A stretch of 64,000 bases of DNA from Ligustrum vulgare (taxonomy: Eukaryota > Streptophyta > Magnoliopsida > Lamiales > Oleaceae), in assembly GCA_963555705.1 (NCBI GenBank), contig OY743190.1:9647501-9711500 (forward strand). Direction: 5' to 3'. Positions 33,055 through 44,277 of this stretch are shown in pieces. The notes under the pieces were generated by a model, which was not told where the DNA came from, did not search any database, and saw nothing but the letters and a program-made list of their open reading frames with translations. Position 1 is the first letter of the stretch; every line of letters starts with the position of its first letter. The translations under genes and the position numbers were made by a program.

Positions 33055-34005
33055 ATTCTCTCTCTCCCATTCTGGTACAAAGACGAGAGAGAGAGAAAGG
33101 GAGAACGCGAAGCTGCGCCGATCTCTAGCCGGCGCTCTCGCCGGCGAAACGCCGCGCAGTGCGGCGACGAGCGGTGGGTAGGGAAGGGGGTTTCAAGTGC
33201 AAGGTTGGGTGCAAAAGACCGAGGCGAAACGAGGCTTGAATCGAGATTTGGGGAGTGCAGATTTTTTTGGTGAATCTCCGGTTGAAGAGCGGCGGTCGAA
33301 GGTGAGTAGCTTGATTAAGTTGTGTTTGGGGTTTTGGGGTTGATTAGGTGCGGGTTTGGAGACTGGGTTGTGGCTTTGGGTGGTGATGATGATGCCGGTG
33401 GTGATGGTGGAAATGGGTGGTGCATTGGGTGCGAAGATGGAGGTGGTGGCTGTGTTGGTGGTGATGATGATTGGTGGTTCTTGGCCAGTTGTATTTGGTG
33501 GTTGGAAACTTGGGTGGTTGTGTGGAGGGTGATGGTCGTGGTTGGTTTCTGATTGAGGTGGTGTTGATGGTGGATTGGCCGGTTGCATTTGGTGGGGTGG
33601 AGTCTAATTGGTGATGCTGGGAAGAGGTTGCAATGGAATTGGTTTGGAAATGGTGGGTTGGAGCTTGGGGTTGGGGTTGGGTGTTGGTGGTCGAGGTGAT
33701 GATGATGAAGATGAGGAAGGAGGTGGTAGTGGTGACGGTTTGGAGTTGAGTTGCTGGACAAAATTGTGGTTGTGCAGAGGGAGGGGATGTCTGATGAAAA
33801 TAGGGAGGGGTTGGGAAAAGTGAGAGTACAGGTTGAAGTTAGTGGGAGTGGGTGGAGGTATGGGCTGGCTAGAATATTGTAAGAATTTTGATATAGTGGA
33901 AGTATGGGTTGGATTTTTGGATTGATGGATGGGGGGTTGGTAGAGTGTGAAAATCAAGACAAACATGCATGTAGTTCGAGGAAAATTCACACGCAAAATC
34001 AACTG
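33055..34005. other. GC-rich then GT-rich low-complexity block in the solo LTR
   Basis: A (GA)n stretch and a CG-rich patch (33110-33180, many GCCGGCG words) are followed by GGTGGT/GATGAT-rich DNA. Reverse frames are long but give only P/H/T/S-rich low-complexity peptides, so I do not call genes. Confidence 0.5.
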
Positions 34006-34274
34006 GGTCGGAAGAATTAAACTGATAAAAATTAGATTGATGAAATTTGGGATAAAAATGATTTTGAAAATAATAATTTAAATTAATAAATAAAATAATA
34101 AAATTTTGAAAATTCAGAATTTAATTAAAATCGAATTGACTCGATATTTCTCGACTTGACTAGACGAACGCGTCGCGACGTTAACGTAAAAATGGGTGAG
34201 ATCACAGCGGCATGCTTTTCGAAACTTTGAAATAATTATTAAATTGCGTAAAAATTCTTGGTCGCTACAGGCGT

Positions 34275-35560
34275 ACGCCTCATATTTATTTGAGGAAATT
34301 ACTCTGCACCTAAGGTTTTAACTATTAATTTCAAAAATCAAAATTTCAAGGCATCTATTCAAAAATTAGGTTGTTATTAAACTTTTAATATTAATAATAT
34401 TTTAAACTTAAATCTTCTTCTTCTATTTATAAAAATAAACACAATTTCTCGTCGAAAATTACTTACTAAATTCGGAAAGTTTTTGCCCAAAAAAAAAAAA
34501 AGAGAGACCCATTAAAGTGTAATGGGAACCATTTCAAAATATAATGGTTAAAAATCCAAACTCCAAAGTGTAAAGATTGCAAATTTAAATTACACTTTTG
34601 AGCGCTACATGCATTTGTTCCAAAAAAATAATAATAAAATAAAATAAAAGTTTTGAGCCCTTTCAAATGATATAAAAAATAATGGTAGTTAATTTTTTTA
34701 AAAAATAAAAAATAAAGAATGTGATGTTTTAAAGGTAAAAATTAGTGGTTTAAAAGTGGAGAGAAAAATGAGTGTGATTAAAAAGTAGTTTAAAGAGGTA
34801 TTATTTAAAAACATTTTGTCAAACAGAGATGCTCTGTTTCAATTCCAAAAAAAAGGAAAATTTGAATTTTTTTAATTTTCTTAAAAAAAAAAAAAAAAAC
34901 AAAAGTTTTTTAAATTGTTAAACAAAGATGCTTCATTTTTTTATTTTTTTGTGAAAAGGTGGAAAATTATATCAAAAGCATCATAAGTTCAATTTAAAAA
35001 TAAATAGATACTTTTCAATTGTTATAAAAAAGTATTCAAAAATCGTAATTTAGAAATTTTGTAAAATTTATAAAAAAAAAAAAGGATTATTCAAAAATAT
35101 TTTGTTTAATCGTAGTGTAACTAATTTGGTAAAGTAATATCAAAATTATTTCTAGAGATATATAAAATTATATTATAAAATGTATTGAAAAATTTTAAAT
35201 AACCCGAAAATGTTTTAGTTTAAAGAACGAAAAATGTTTTAGTTTAAAAAACATTCCTTATATTGTGTATTTTTTTTTATAAGTTTTTCAATTGGATTAT
35301 ATAAAAAAAATGACTAATCCATAAATTTTCTTTCAAATCAAATAATCTCATACTTGATTGAATATAATTTTCTTTCAAGTCGAATAATTTCATACTTGAT
35401 TGAATATTTTATACTTTGGAATACAGTGTTATTTATATTATTATTGATTTTTTTTTTGTACTGACTATGTTTCAATTTGAAAAATATTATTAAAAATTCT
35501 ATAAAAATATAAAATTATATCTAAGCAATATATTAAAAAATAAACTTCATCAAAAATTAA
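34275..35560. other. AT-rich intergenic DNA
   Basis: Long A and T runs and traces of decayed MITE ends (for example TGTCAAACAGAGATGC near 34815). No gene seen. Confidence 0.5.
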
Positions 35561-36331
35561 GGCTCTGTTCTCTTTGCTGTTTTGAGATCGTTTTCTGTTT
35601 TGATTTTCGAAAACACTAAAAATACATTCTCTTTACCATTTTCGAAAACAGATTTTGGAAAAAAAAATGTATACAAAACGTAAAACGCCAAAAACACTTT
35701 TTGGGTGTTTTGTGTGTATTTCAATAAAAAAAAATCTTCAAAAGGCAGAAAACGCGTTTTGAGATTTTTTTTTTTTTTTTTTAAAAAAATTATCCTAACT
35801 TGGAATTAAGCTTAATATAAATTTTTTATTTTTATTTTTTTAGGATTATCCTAACTTGTAACTAAGCCTAAATAAAGTTTTTTTTTTTTTTGGAGAATTA
35901 AGTGAGAATTCTTGTTGTTATATTTTAAAAAATGCCTTGATAAATGGACTCTGGTAGTTTTGGAAGAACTTGCATTTTCTGAATTTTAATAGAACTAGAG
36001 CTTCCTCAAATCCCGAACTTGACCAAGCTATGTTAATATAGACTCTTAATGCTCACATTAGTGTGTTGCATGTAACCATATTTTTAGTGTATTGTGAAAG
36101 GAAATTTGAGTTTGAGTCAATAGTATTCTGCAAGCAAATTAAATAAAAATAATTTAAGTAGTATTCTGCAAAATTTTAAACAGAACGTGTTTTCCACCTT
36201 TTCATTTTCAAAAACAGTTTTCAAAAAATGACAAACCAAACGCGTTTTCAGCAAATTTGAAAATAAAAACAGGAAACACAAAACATTTTTAAAAATGAAA
36301 ATACAAAATAAAATACAAGCAGAACGCTACC
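35561..36331. mobile_element. Tourist/PIF-Harbinger-like element, copy 2
   Basis: Ends GGCTCTGTTCTCTTTG and CAAGCAGAACGCTACC are inverted, with TAA on both sides (35558-35560 and 36332-36334), the 3-bp target of PIF/Harbinger. The 771-bp body is the reverse-oriented counterpart of 13068-13918. Non-coding. Confidence 0.7.
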
Positions 36332-36334
36332 TAA

Positions 36335-36899
36335 AATTTTACATTCGAAATCAAAACACTTTGTCCGTAAAAAAGTCACAAAGATCAAACATAAAAGTTT
36401 ATTATATATTTTTTATTTTTCCTTAATATCTCATTCATTTTAAATTATATCATTTAAGTTATATAATCCTAAGTATTTAGAAAACTTAAAATCGGTCTGA
36501 TCCGAAAAATGCAACATGTCAAGGATCGAATGTTGAATAATGTCGAACCAATTTTAATTAAAAAATTAATAATTATTTCAAATGTCACAAAATTTTCAAA
36601 AAAAAAAAATATTTTAGAAATAAAGCAACATTTTTTCATTTGGAGATAAAATTAAATACAAAAAAATATAATAACAATATTATTTAATTTCAAAATTACC
36701 AATTCATAACAAATATAGATTTATGGTTGTTAATTTTATTTATTAAATTATATTATATTTCAAAATAAAATAATTTAACATATAAAAAATAAGATAGAAA
36801 TAACTTATTTAGAAGAATAAAGCTCAATAAACAAACAAATAATAAATAAAAATAATTTTTAAAAGAAAAAAAAAATTAAAAAGAAAAAAAAATCTTATA
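36335..36899. other. AT-rich DNA, nothing recognised
   Basis: A-rich on the plus strand toward the truncated end of the Athila-like element. Confidence 0.4.
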
Positions 36900-36949
36900 A
36901 TGATCTGAATTTTCTAATTTTGATTAGTTTTGTACATGTTGCATTTTCT

Positions 36950-37604
36950 ATTAAATTAATACTAGCACCAAGATCACATTATGCTTTACCAAAAGTTAAA
37001 TCACCAATAGTACAAGGAATAGTAAAACTCCCTGAATCTTTGATTTTTGGAGGCAATTTGTTTTGTAGTATGGCACTACACCCTTCCATGAGCATCACAG
37101 TTTCATGATCTTCTAGCCTCCTTTTGTTTAAAAGTATGTATTTCATAAACATTGCATAACTAGGCATTTGTGCTAATGCATCGGCAAATGGATGTTCATG
37201 TGAAGTTTCTTGAAGACTTCAAGAAATTTCCAAACTGTGCATCCACATTGTGCTTTTGGAGTCTTTGAGGAAAAGGAATGGGGGGGCACATAAGCTTTCA
37301 CTGGAGTAGGAACCTTTGTTGAAGTCTCTCCACTTTCCTTCAATGTTGCATCATTTTCATTCGCCTCCTCAACATGCTCATTACCTTTTTCTTTCACCTC
37401 AGGTTGTGTCATATGTTGCTTTACCGTGATTTCCGGTAATTGAATTCTACTTCTTGTAGTGATGGCTTGCACATTTTCCCTTGGATTAATCTCGGTATTG
37501 CTTAGCAAGGCTCCTTGTTGTCTCTCCGTCATCATTTTTGCCAATTTCCCAACTTGAGTCTCAATATTTTTGATAGAAGCCGCTTGATTTTGGAGAATAG
37601 TATT
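36950..37604 (-). pseudogene. Athila-like gag C-terminus and protease start
   Basis: The minus strand reads IETQVGKLAKMMTERQQG, the conserved late-gag segment, then after a frame change MPSYAMFMKYILLNKRRLE and a linker up to DLGAS (36961-36975), the protease active-site motif. A TAA stop lies two codons before DLGAS (GKA-stop-C-DLGAS). The frame is lost shortly after. It joins, across the inserted solo LTR, to the gag part at 38525-39691. Confidence 0.8.
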
Positions 37605-38519
37605 TGATGAGTTCCGGAGTGGCTCGAAGAACGTTGACCCGTTGCACGTGCCCGTAGGACCAATAACGAGACAAAGAGCCAAAAGAATCAAGCAGGCAAT
37701 GCAAGGATTCATGCAAGCGTGGATGGACGAGTGTTCTAGTGCAAAGACTTCATTTACGTTGCATAAGAATGTGGAAGAAGAGCCAAAGTTATTGCAATGC
37801 ATTTGGATCAAGGAAGAACAAGAAATTGGGCAGCAGCTGAGTCACGGCCGTAAAGAGTGAAATCACGGCCGTAACGGTTTCACGGCCGTAAAGCCAAAAT
37901 TACGGCCGTAACACGACAATGCCGAAATTTTGCAGAAGAGGACTTACGGCCGTAACCCACATCTTCACGGCCGTAAAGAGTTTGGTAGTTTTAAATTCAG
38001 AATGTTGATTACGGCCGTAAAGGGTATTGTCACGGCCGTAACAATTGTTTTTAATTTTAATCCGTAGCTTGCTTACGGCCGTAAACTCTTAAGTCACGGC
38101 CGTAACTTAGGTTCCGAATTTTAAGTTAATGTTTGGCGTTTTTAGCTTTTTAGTTTAGGTTGAATTCTAGTTTATTTTTAGTTGCTTTATTTTCTTTGCC
38201 TATATATATGGCTTTATTCAGCATTGTAAAACACAACTTTATTCTTGAGATTAATGATATTGAAGGTGAGATATTCCCTTATAATTTCTTCGTGTTCTCG
38301 TCGAACAAATTAAACTTATCAAAGGATTTGACAACCTTTGTGGCGTTCCCCCTTTGTGGTTCTTATCTCCGCATCGTAACGGGTTTTGGGTTTAATATAC
38401 CCATAGTTCTTGCGTCGTGAGGTCGGGGTTGCATTGTTACCGTCTACTATCTTGGATTTTAGAGCTTTCCGGCGTTTAAGTCCGCGTGTTCTTGGTGATC
38501 CCCATAACGGATCACATCA
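37605..38519 (+). mobile_element. Solo LTR inside the Athila-like gag
   Basis: 915 bp, TGATGAG...GGATCACATCA, flanked by TSD GTATT (37600-37604 and 38520-38524). It shares termini, TATA region (TATATATATG, 38201-38210), a GGGTTTAATATACCCAT block and the ACGGCCGT palindromes with the 17310/20424 LTRs, in opposite orientation. It is a diverged member of the same family. Confidence 0.85.
37843..38107 (+). repeat. Ten ACGGCCGTAA palindromes
   Basis: Ten copies of ACGGCCGTAA, usually preceded by TC or TT, at spacings near 20-22 and 43-45 bp (one 14). The 838-bp LTRs have six, with similar spacing. Confidence 0.9.
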
Positions 38520-38524
38520 GTATT

Positions 38525-39691
38525 GGTCTTGTTCATTAATTGCATGAGTATCTCCTCAATGGAAGGCTTCTTCTTGGGGTGGTGGAGGTTGAATAAAACC
38601 GGGAGGTTGAACAAAATCGGGAGACTTTACTTGATTTTGATTGTTGGACCAAGAAAAATTCGGATGACTCCTCCAACCCGGATTGTATGTGTTGGAGTAA
38701 GGATTGCCTTGTGGTCGGTTGAAATTTTGAGAATAATTCACTTGCTCATTTGAAGTAGAAGCCATTTTTAGCATGTGACATTCCTCAAACTTGTGCGTTG
38801 CTCCACATACATCACAAATAAAAATAGGAGGGTAGATTGCTTTTACCGTATGTTGAGAAGAAAAATCATCACATTTCTTGAATAGAAGGTCCATCTTTGT
38901 CGATAAGCCGCATATGCATCAACTTCATGAATTCCCGCGGCTTTCTTTGGTACCATCGGTTGGCCAAGTAGAATTGTGACTAGCCATCCTCCAAAGAGCT
39001 CAATTGCCTCATTAGGTGATTTTGTAGTGATAGCTCCATTGGAGGCCGAATCAACCGTCACTCGACTAGATGGATTCATTCCAACATAGAAATATTGAAC
39101 TTGCATTTGCTTGGTGAACCCATGATTTGGACATTTCCTCAACATCTCCTTGAATCTCTCACATGCCTCATAGAAACAATTGGTGTCAAGTTGTCGAAAT
39201 GTGAAGATATCATTCTTCAATTTAGCCACTTTTGACAGAGGAAAGTGTTTTGTAGTGAACTTTTGAGCAAGATCATTCCATGTTGTAATACTTCCAACCG
39301 GGTTGGCATCTAACCATTCACGAGCTCCATCTCTAAAGGTATGTGGAAATAACCGCATGTTGATAGCCTCCTTTCTAATTCTCGGATAATCAAAGTTATT
39401 ACACATCTCCAAAAACCGCGAGATGTGAGTAAATGGATTCTCCTCGGTCATTCCATAGAATTGTAGATGCCCCTTGAAGAGATTTATCACATCCGGTTTT
39501 AGATGAAAGTTCGGACGTCCAAATGGGGGATATGTGATACTTCCTCGATTTTGAGTGATGAGAGGGACCATGAATTGCCCCATTGGTTTATCATCTTCAT
39601 CAATAGCGGGGTTGGCACCACCTTGGTTGTTGTCCCCCATATTGCCTTGTATTCTTTGTTGTTCAACTTGTTCTCTTCTTTCCCTAATCAT
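38525..39691 (-). pseudogene. Athila-like gag polyprotein, frameshifted
   Basis: From the ATG at 39691 the frame runs through the Retrotrans_gag core: NFHLKPDVINLFKGHLQFYG, then MRLFPHTFRDGAREWLD and TKHFPLSKVAKLKNDI. Near 38905 a frameshift moves the reading to MDLLFKKCDDFSSQH, followed by a short Cys-His motif CDVCGATHKFEECH and an NPYSNTYNPGWRSHPNFSW stretch typical of Athila gag. The capsid core is well kept, so decay is moderate. It forms the virus-like particle in intact elements. This copy cannot make a full product. Confidence 0.85.
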
Positions 39692-39865
39692 CCTCCTAAA
39701 AGTTCGTTCGGGTTCAGGATCAAATGGAAGAATGTCTTAAGTTGGACTTTGTTGCATAAACAAGGCAAGAGTACCTAGAAAATGAAAATAAAAAGAAGAA
39801 AGAGATGAGGATGAGAAGACAATTCAATTAACAAAAATCAATACATTTAGTACAAATAAAATCAA

Positions 39866-39883
39866 TCCCCGATAACGGCGCCA
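39866..39883 (-). other. Primer binding site (tRNA-Asp type)
   Basis: The minus strand reads TGGCGCCGTTATCGGGGA, one or two bases off the usual Athila PBS. Confidence 0.85.
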
Positions 39884-39889
39884 AGAACT

Positions 39890-41537
39890 TGTCTGCTAAA
39901 ATCGTATACCGCAAGTGCACGGTTCGCGTTCAAGTAGTAAAGTGGACTAAGAAAGTTAGGGTTATCGTACCCACGAGGATTGATTGATTTGTGATTAAAA
40001 TTATTGATTTCATTTTAAAAGAAAAGTCAAGTAACATAAGAAGTTGGTTTGATGATGAATACTAACTAACATAAAGTAGAACATGGCGATATGAAAAACT
40101 AGTTAATTAAAGCAAATAGACAACAATATGTAAAAGCTAGAATTAAAACTAATTATCCAAAGTAAACTAATGACAACAAGAATTTGGTGATTAAACTAAC
40201 TAGAAAATATGAAATAAGGTGAATTAAGTTTTTATAACTACACTAATTTCTTCTTTCGAAAATCAATTAGTGGTAGTTGATCAATTAACCAAATTACATG
40301 AGAAATTTTAAATTAACCTAACATGTATAGTAAATTAAAATAAGAACCTGACATAATGACAAATATTTTAAAACCTACAAAAAACATAAACAATATTCAC
40401 AATCACAAATACATAAACATAAATACCCACAATCCAAAAACAACCTAAAATGCTTAAATAACCTTAAACTAATTAAAAATTCCAACACAATAACATTAAC
40501 CCATAATAAACTAACAACAACATTTAACGAATAACATAAACATATGAATAATACTTAAAATAAAGATTAAAAACAAGATAATAAAGAAAACTCCCGTTTT
40601 TGTAAAGTTCTTGAAGTGAAAATCCAAGAATCCTTCACTTTGAACCAAGTTTCTTCATCAACCATTAATATCTTCAACAACCCAACCATAAAACATTAAA
40701 TGCACTTAAAACATATAACATTTATGGTAGAAATTTGAGAAAATACCAAATATTAAAAACTTAAACTACAACAAGAGGATGAAATGTAGAAGAAGAACAC
40801 AAGAACATTAAAACATTAATTAAACATTGCATTAAATAAGGTAAATGTTAAGAGAAAATACAAGAAAAATGAAAAAGAGGCAAGACTTACTTGATAACCC
40901 TAAAAATGAGGATTTTTTCAATTTAAACCCCTCAAAAAATCCTAAAAACGCACTAGATCCGCGAAATCAGCATATGGGCCGAACCGGGTCGGACGGGTTG
41001 ACCCAGTCCGGACCGAATTTTTTATTTATTTTTGTTTTATAACCGCGCGCAATCGCGCGGTTCAATTCCGAGGCCAACTTTGGCCTCGGGTCCGTTTCGA
41101 ACCGTGGTTCGCGCGCGTGGCTCGGTTCAAGCCACGGTTCGCGTGGCTCAGCTGGAGGATGATTTTGCAGCTTAGTCCCTTCCGTAATTTCCCTCAAGTC
41201 CTCCATCTTTTAATCTCTAGCAATTTAATCCCTAACTTTTCAGATTTTTTTTTAAATAAGTCCTAAAATTGCACTCTAGGTCCTTCAACTTTTAAAATCT
41301 TGCAATTTGGTCCCTCATTTAATTGCACAGCTCGTCCAAGACTTCCCGAAAGTGACAAAATGATCCCCAAACTTGGAATATCAGCAAAATCTTCACTCCT
41401 TTTGTGATTCTTGACCTCAAACTTGGACATTAACCTATTTAAATACAAAATATGCATAAATTAGTAGATATTTGCTCAAGATATTCAAAAATATGCTAGT
41501 TTAAAAGTATAAAAAGTGTATAAAAATGCACTTAACA
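39890..41537 (-). repeat. 5' LTR of the Athila-like element
   Basis: 1,648 bp. On the minus strand it starts TGTTAAGTGCATTTTTATAC and ends TTTAGCAGACA, six bases before the PBS. Contains a CG-rich patch (41041-41150) and CCTTCAACTTTT-type words. Confidence 0.75.
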
Positions 41538-41870
41538 GGAGGTGGGTGTGCGTTTGCAGAGATTTGGGTAGTTTTGGTTGATGTAGGTTTTTGGTTGTTG
41601 TGCTCGTGCTTGTGGTGATTTTACGGTTGTTGTGGTGGTGATTTTTGGTGGTTGTGGTGGTTCATGGTGGTTATGTGGTTGCTTTTTGTGGTGGTGGTAA
41701 TTCGTGGTGGTATGGTCGTGTGCTTTTGATGTGGTGTTTGGCGGTGGATGAGCTTGGTTTTGATGGAGGTGACGGCGGCTACGTGCTGGTTGGGTGTGGT
41801 GTAGGGTCTTGGTGGGTGTGCTATGGGGCGAGGGCTCTGGTGACTTGTTTGTGACTAATAATAGGTGAGT
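41538..41870. other. GT-rich low-complexity DNA
   Basis: GGTGGTTGTGGTGG-type sequence, similar in style to 33340-33780. Reverse frames are H/T/P-rich and not called genes. Confidence 0.5.
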
Positions 41871-41919
41871 GTGACTGATTAATAGATAAGTTGTGTCAAT
41901 TAGTTTGAAATTTGGGATC

Positions 41920-42400
41920 GACATAATGTTGTGACCTACAAAATTTCGAGACTTTATGACCTATAAATAAGTCGTGACTCAAGAAAATTGTAACTAAAAA
42001 ATAAGTTGTGACCACAAATTGTAAAAATTGTGACTCATAAAATTGAGATTTGTGACCGAGAAAAAGTTATAACCTACAAAATTCAAGAGATTCAAAATTT
42101 CTTATTGATAGATAAGTTGTGACTTACCGCTTACGAGATTTGTAAATTTGTCTGAAAAATAAGTCGTGACCTAAATTTTCAGAATTTGTGACATAAAAAG
42201 ACGTCGTGACCTATAAGATTTGTGACTTGTAACCGATAAGAGAGTTGTAAACGATTATATAATTTGATAATTTGTAATCGAAAAATAAATTGTGACCTAT
42301 AAAATTTGAATTTGTGACCGAGAAATAAATCGTGATTAATTAATTTGATAATTTGTGACTTGTGGTCATAAATCGTATAATTGTGACCTTAATGATTTAA
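41920..42400. repeat. Degenerate TTGTGACC repeat
   Basis: About 15-20 diverged units of TTGTGACCTATAAAATTTGT / AATAAGTYGTGACC, spaced about 20-30 bp, without strict periodicity. Confidence 0.7.
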
Positions 42401-42420
42401 TTATCAATTTAATTACATAT

Positions 42421-43653
42421 ATTTTTTTAACAGAAATCTGATTTTTGAACTAAAAAAAATCTTAATATGAAATCTCATCTTTAATATTCATTATTACTTG
42501 TGTATTTTGCCCCGGGAAAAATTGGCAAATACATGTGAAATATAAAGTATTTCAAAAAATACTACAATAATATGAAATTCTAGATAATACTAGAAACCCC
42601 ATGAAATAAATCCATAACTACTGATGCATAACTTTCCTTAAATATTCAAATGTAATTGAAATTCTTTAATCATCACGCATTGCCATTAATCTCTTCATAG
42701 TGGAATGGAGTTTTTGAAATGGAAACGCATTTGCGATTACTAAGATTACCCCACTGCACACCTCAAACCCTTCTTTTGGCAGATTGCTGCTAATTCAAAT
42801 CACAATAAGAATTTCAGTTTACATAGTGGATCGTCAAGTCCCTTCAAGTATGGTTCTGACTGTGTGTCAAACTTTTGTATCTCTGCCTGTAAGACTATTT
42901 GAAATCGGTCGATGATTGACTCGTTTCTTAAACGACTATGATATTCTTCCAGTTTCATCATCTGGTTGCACTCGAATAGGTTACCTCGCACCGATTTCAA
43001 CAATCTTCACTTCACTTCCCTAATTGTAATTATGATTCTGAACATTACTCCAAGCTATTTCCATGTTAATTATTGTGTTATCTCAACAATTTTGGCTTAT
43101 ATCTGAATGTATTTCGTTCTGTGAAATCAGTCCAAAATTTGTCACAGCTAACTGATTTCTTGTGTCATCAAATTGCACTACTCTTAAGATCCCCAGCCTC
43201 GTTTAACTTGTTGGAATAGCTTGTGGGTTTTCTCACCAACCATGGATAAATCTAACTGATTTTTGTAATCTGACATATGATAAAATATTTTTATGTTTGA
43301 TTTAGTTAAAATATTGATAAAAGTTTATCTTTTAAAGAAGTATATTTACATTGATCAGATTCAATCGATAAAAGAAATATTTCATTTTCTTGTTAGTTTA
43401 AGTTCTTTTAATTCGTTGGGAAATTTATTTTAACTAAATTTCCTCCAACTAAACCATGGTTTGTTGGATCATGCAACATAGCACACTCGTGTCTCATTGC
43501 TGACAATCAATGCTATCCCTTCTATCTTTGGAGAAAATTCATCAGATATTATTGGTCAGCAAAGTACCTTTAAGTCCCACTGTACACTTACTCGTGGTTA
43601 TCATTCTTCAGTAGCTTAGGTTAGTCCAAAGTTCAAGTACATTTTTTTCTCAT
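42421..43653. other. Intergenic DNA with weak coding relics
   Basis: A 67-codon minus frame at 42800-43003 is rich in E/R/K and could be a relic, but no family is recognised. Otherwise nothing is supported. Confidence 0.35.
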
Positions 43654-43781
43654 ATTTTTGAATTTAGCAACTCTCCCAAACACATCGCTGGTTTTTTACA
43701 TTTTCAATGAAAAGTCAGTAGAAGATCTAGATACTCGCATACTTTTTGGTTTATACTGCAACACTCATTCCTGCTCCTCTA

Positions 43782-43900
43782 ATCGAGTTCAGAAACTATA
43801 CAAGTTTTGGCATGATGGTATGTACATTTCGATGTATATACCTGACCAATAAAATCGAGTTCAGATACTATACTAGTTTTGGCATGATGGTATGCACATT
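43782..43900 (+). repeat. About 72-bp direct repeat
   Basis: AATCGAGTTCAGAAACTATA...TTTTGGCATGATGGTATG occurs at 43782 and 43854 with a few differences. Confidence 0.8.
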
Positions 43901-43921
43901 TAGATCCAAAATGTTCTCGTC

Positions 43922-44137
43922 TTGATGATTGTTAGCAATCAATGGTGGAGAAATGACGAATGCGTGATGATTCCTCCTAAATCTAAGAGAGTATCGGGTA
44001 GGCCTAAGAAGACAAGGAGAAGGGCTAGGGTCGAGGATTCACAACCAACAATATGCGGAAGGTGCAGTGGGCGAGGCCACAACAGGAGAACATGTAAGCA
44101 ACCACAACCGTTGTGTCACCTAGGAAAGCATAAATGA
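43922..44137 (+). pseudogene. MULE (MuDR-type) transposase C-terminal zinc knuckle
   Basis: A 71-codon frame carries KSKRVSGRPKKTRRRARVE followed by C-x2-C-x4-H-x4-C (CGRCSGRGHNRRTC). A GRPKK basic segment followed by a GHNRRTC knuckle is the characteristic C-terminus of plant Mutator-like transposases. The DDE catalytic core and SWIM domain are not found upstream, so this is a 3' fragment. Confidence 0.7.
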
Positions 44138-44146
44138 GGATCAGGG

Positions 44147-44277
44147 GTTGACAATTGAAGTGAACCATTATGATTTCAGGATGGATACAGCTACCAAAAT
44201 ATATGATTTAAGGGTTGACAATTGAAGTGAACCATTATGATTTCAGGATGGATACAGCTACCAAAATATATGATTTA
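44147..44277 (+). repeat. 66-bp tandem duplication
   Basis: GGGTTGACAATTGAAGTGAA...ATATATGATTTA occurs twice without spacer, just after the MULE fragment. Confidence 0.9.

Larger units (their letters stand above)
22912..34269 (-). mobile_element. Solo LTR split by the nested 8.8-kb element
   Basis: The segments 22912-23384 and 32199-34269 form one LTR-like unit of about 2.5 kb, starting TGTAGCGCCCCGAG and ending GTCGCTACA, with TSD GGCGT on both sides (22907-22911 and 34270-34274). Its ends and parts of its body match the reverse complement of the 23385 element's LTR in a diverged form, so it is a related older family on the minus strand. No internal domain remains, so it is a solo LTR. It contains a 29-bp minisatellite and a GC-rich low-complexity block. 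Confidence 0.8.
36900..41537 (-). mobile_element. Truncated Athila-like Gypsy element
   Basis: Minus orientation: 5' LTR at 39890-41537, a tRNA-Asp-type PBS at 39883-39866, then gag and the start of protease. The sequence stops near 36900, so RT, integrase and the 3' LTR are lost. Gag carries frameshifts, protease carries a stop, and a solo LTR is inserted at 37605-38519. A dead relic. Confidence 0.85.

Noticed and set aside
33193..34002. Three overlapping P/H/T-rich minus ORFs of 131-148 aa
   Set aside because: They overlap in different frames over GT-rich low-complexity LTR sequence, so the openness comes from base composition.
41532..41924. 130-aa H/T/P-rich minus ORF
   Set aside because: Same low-complexity effect over GGTGGT DNA.
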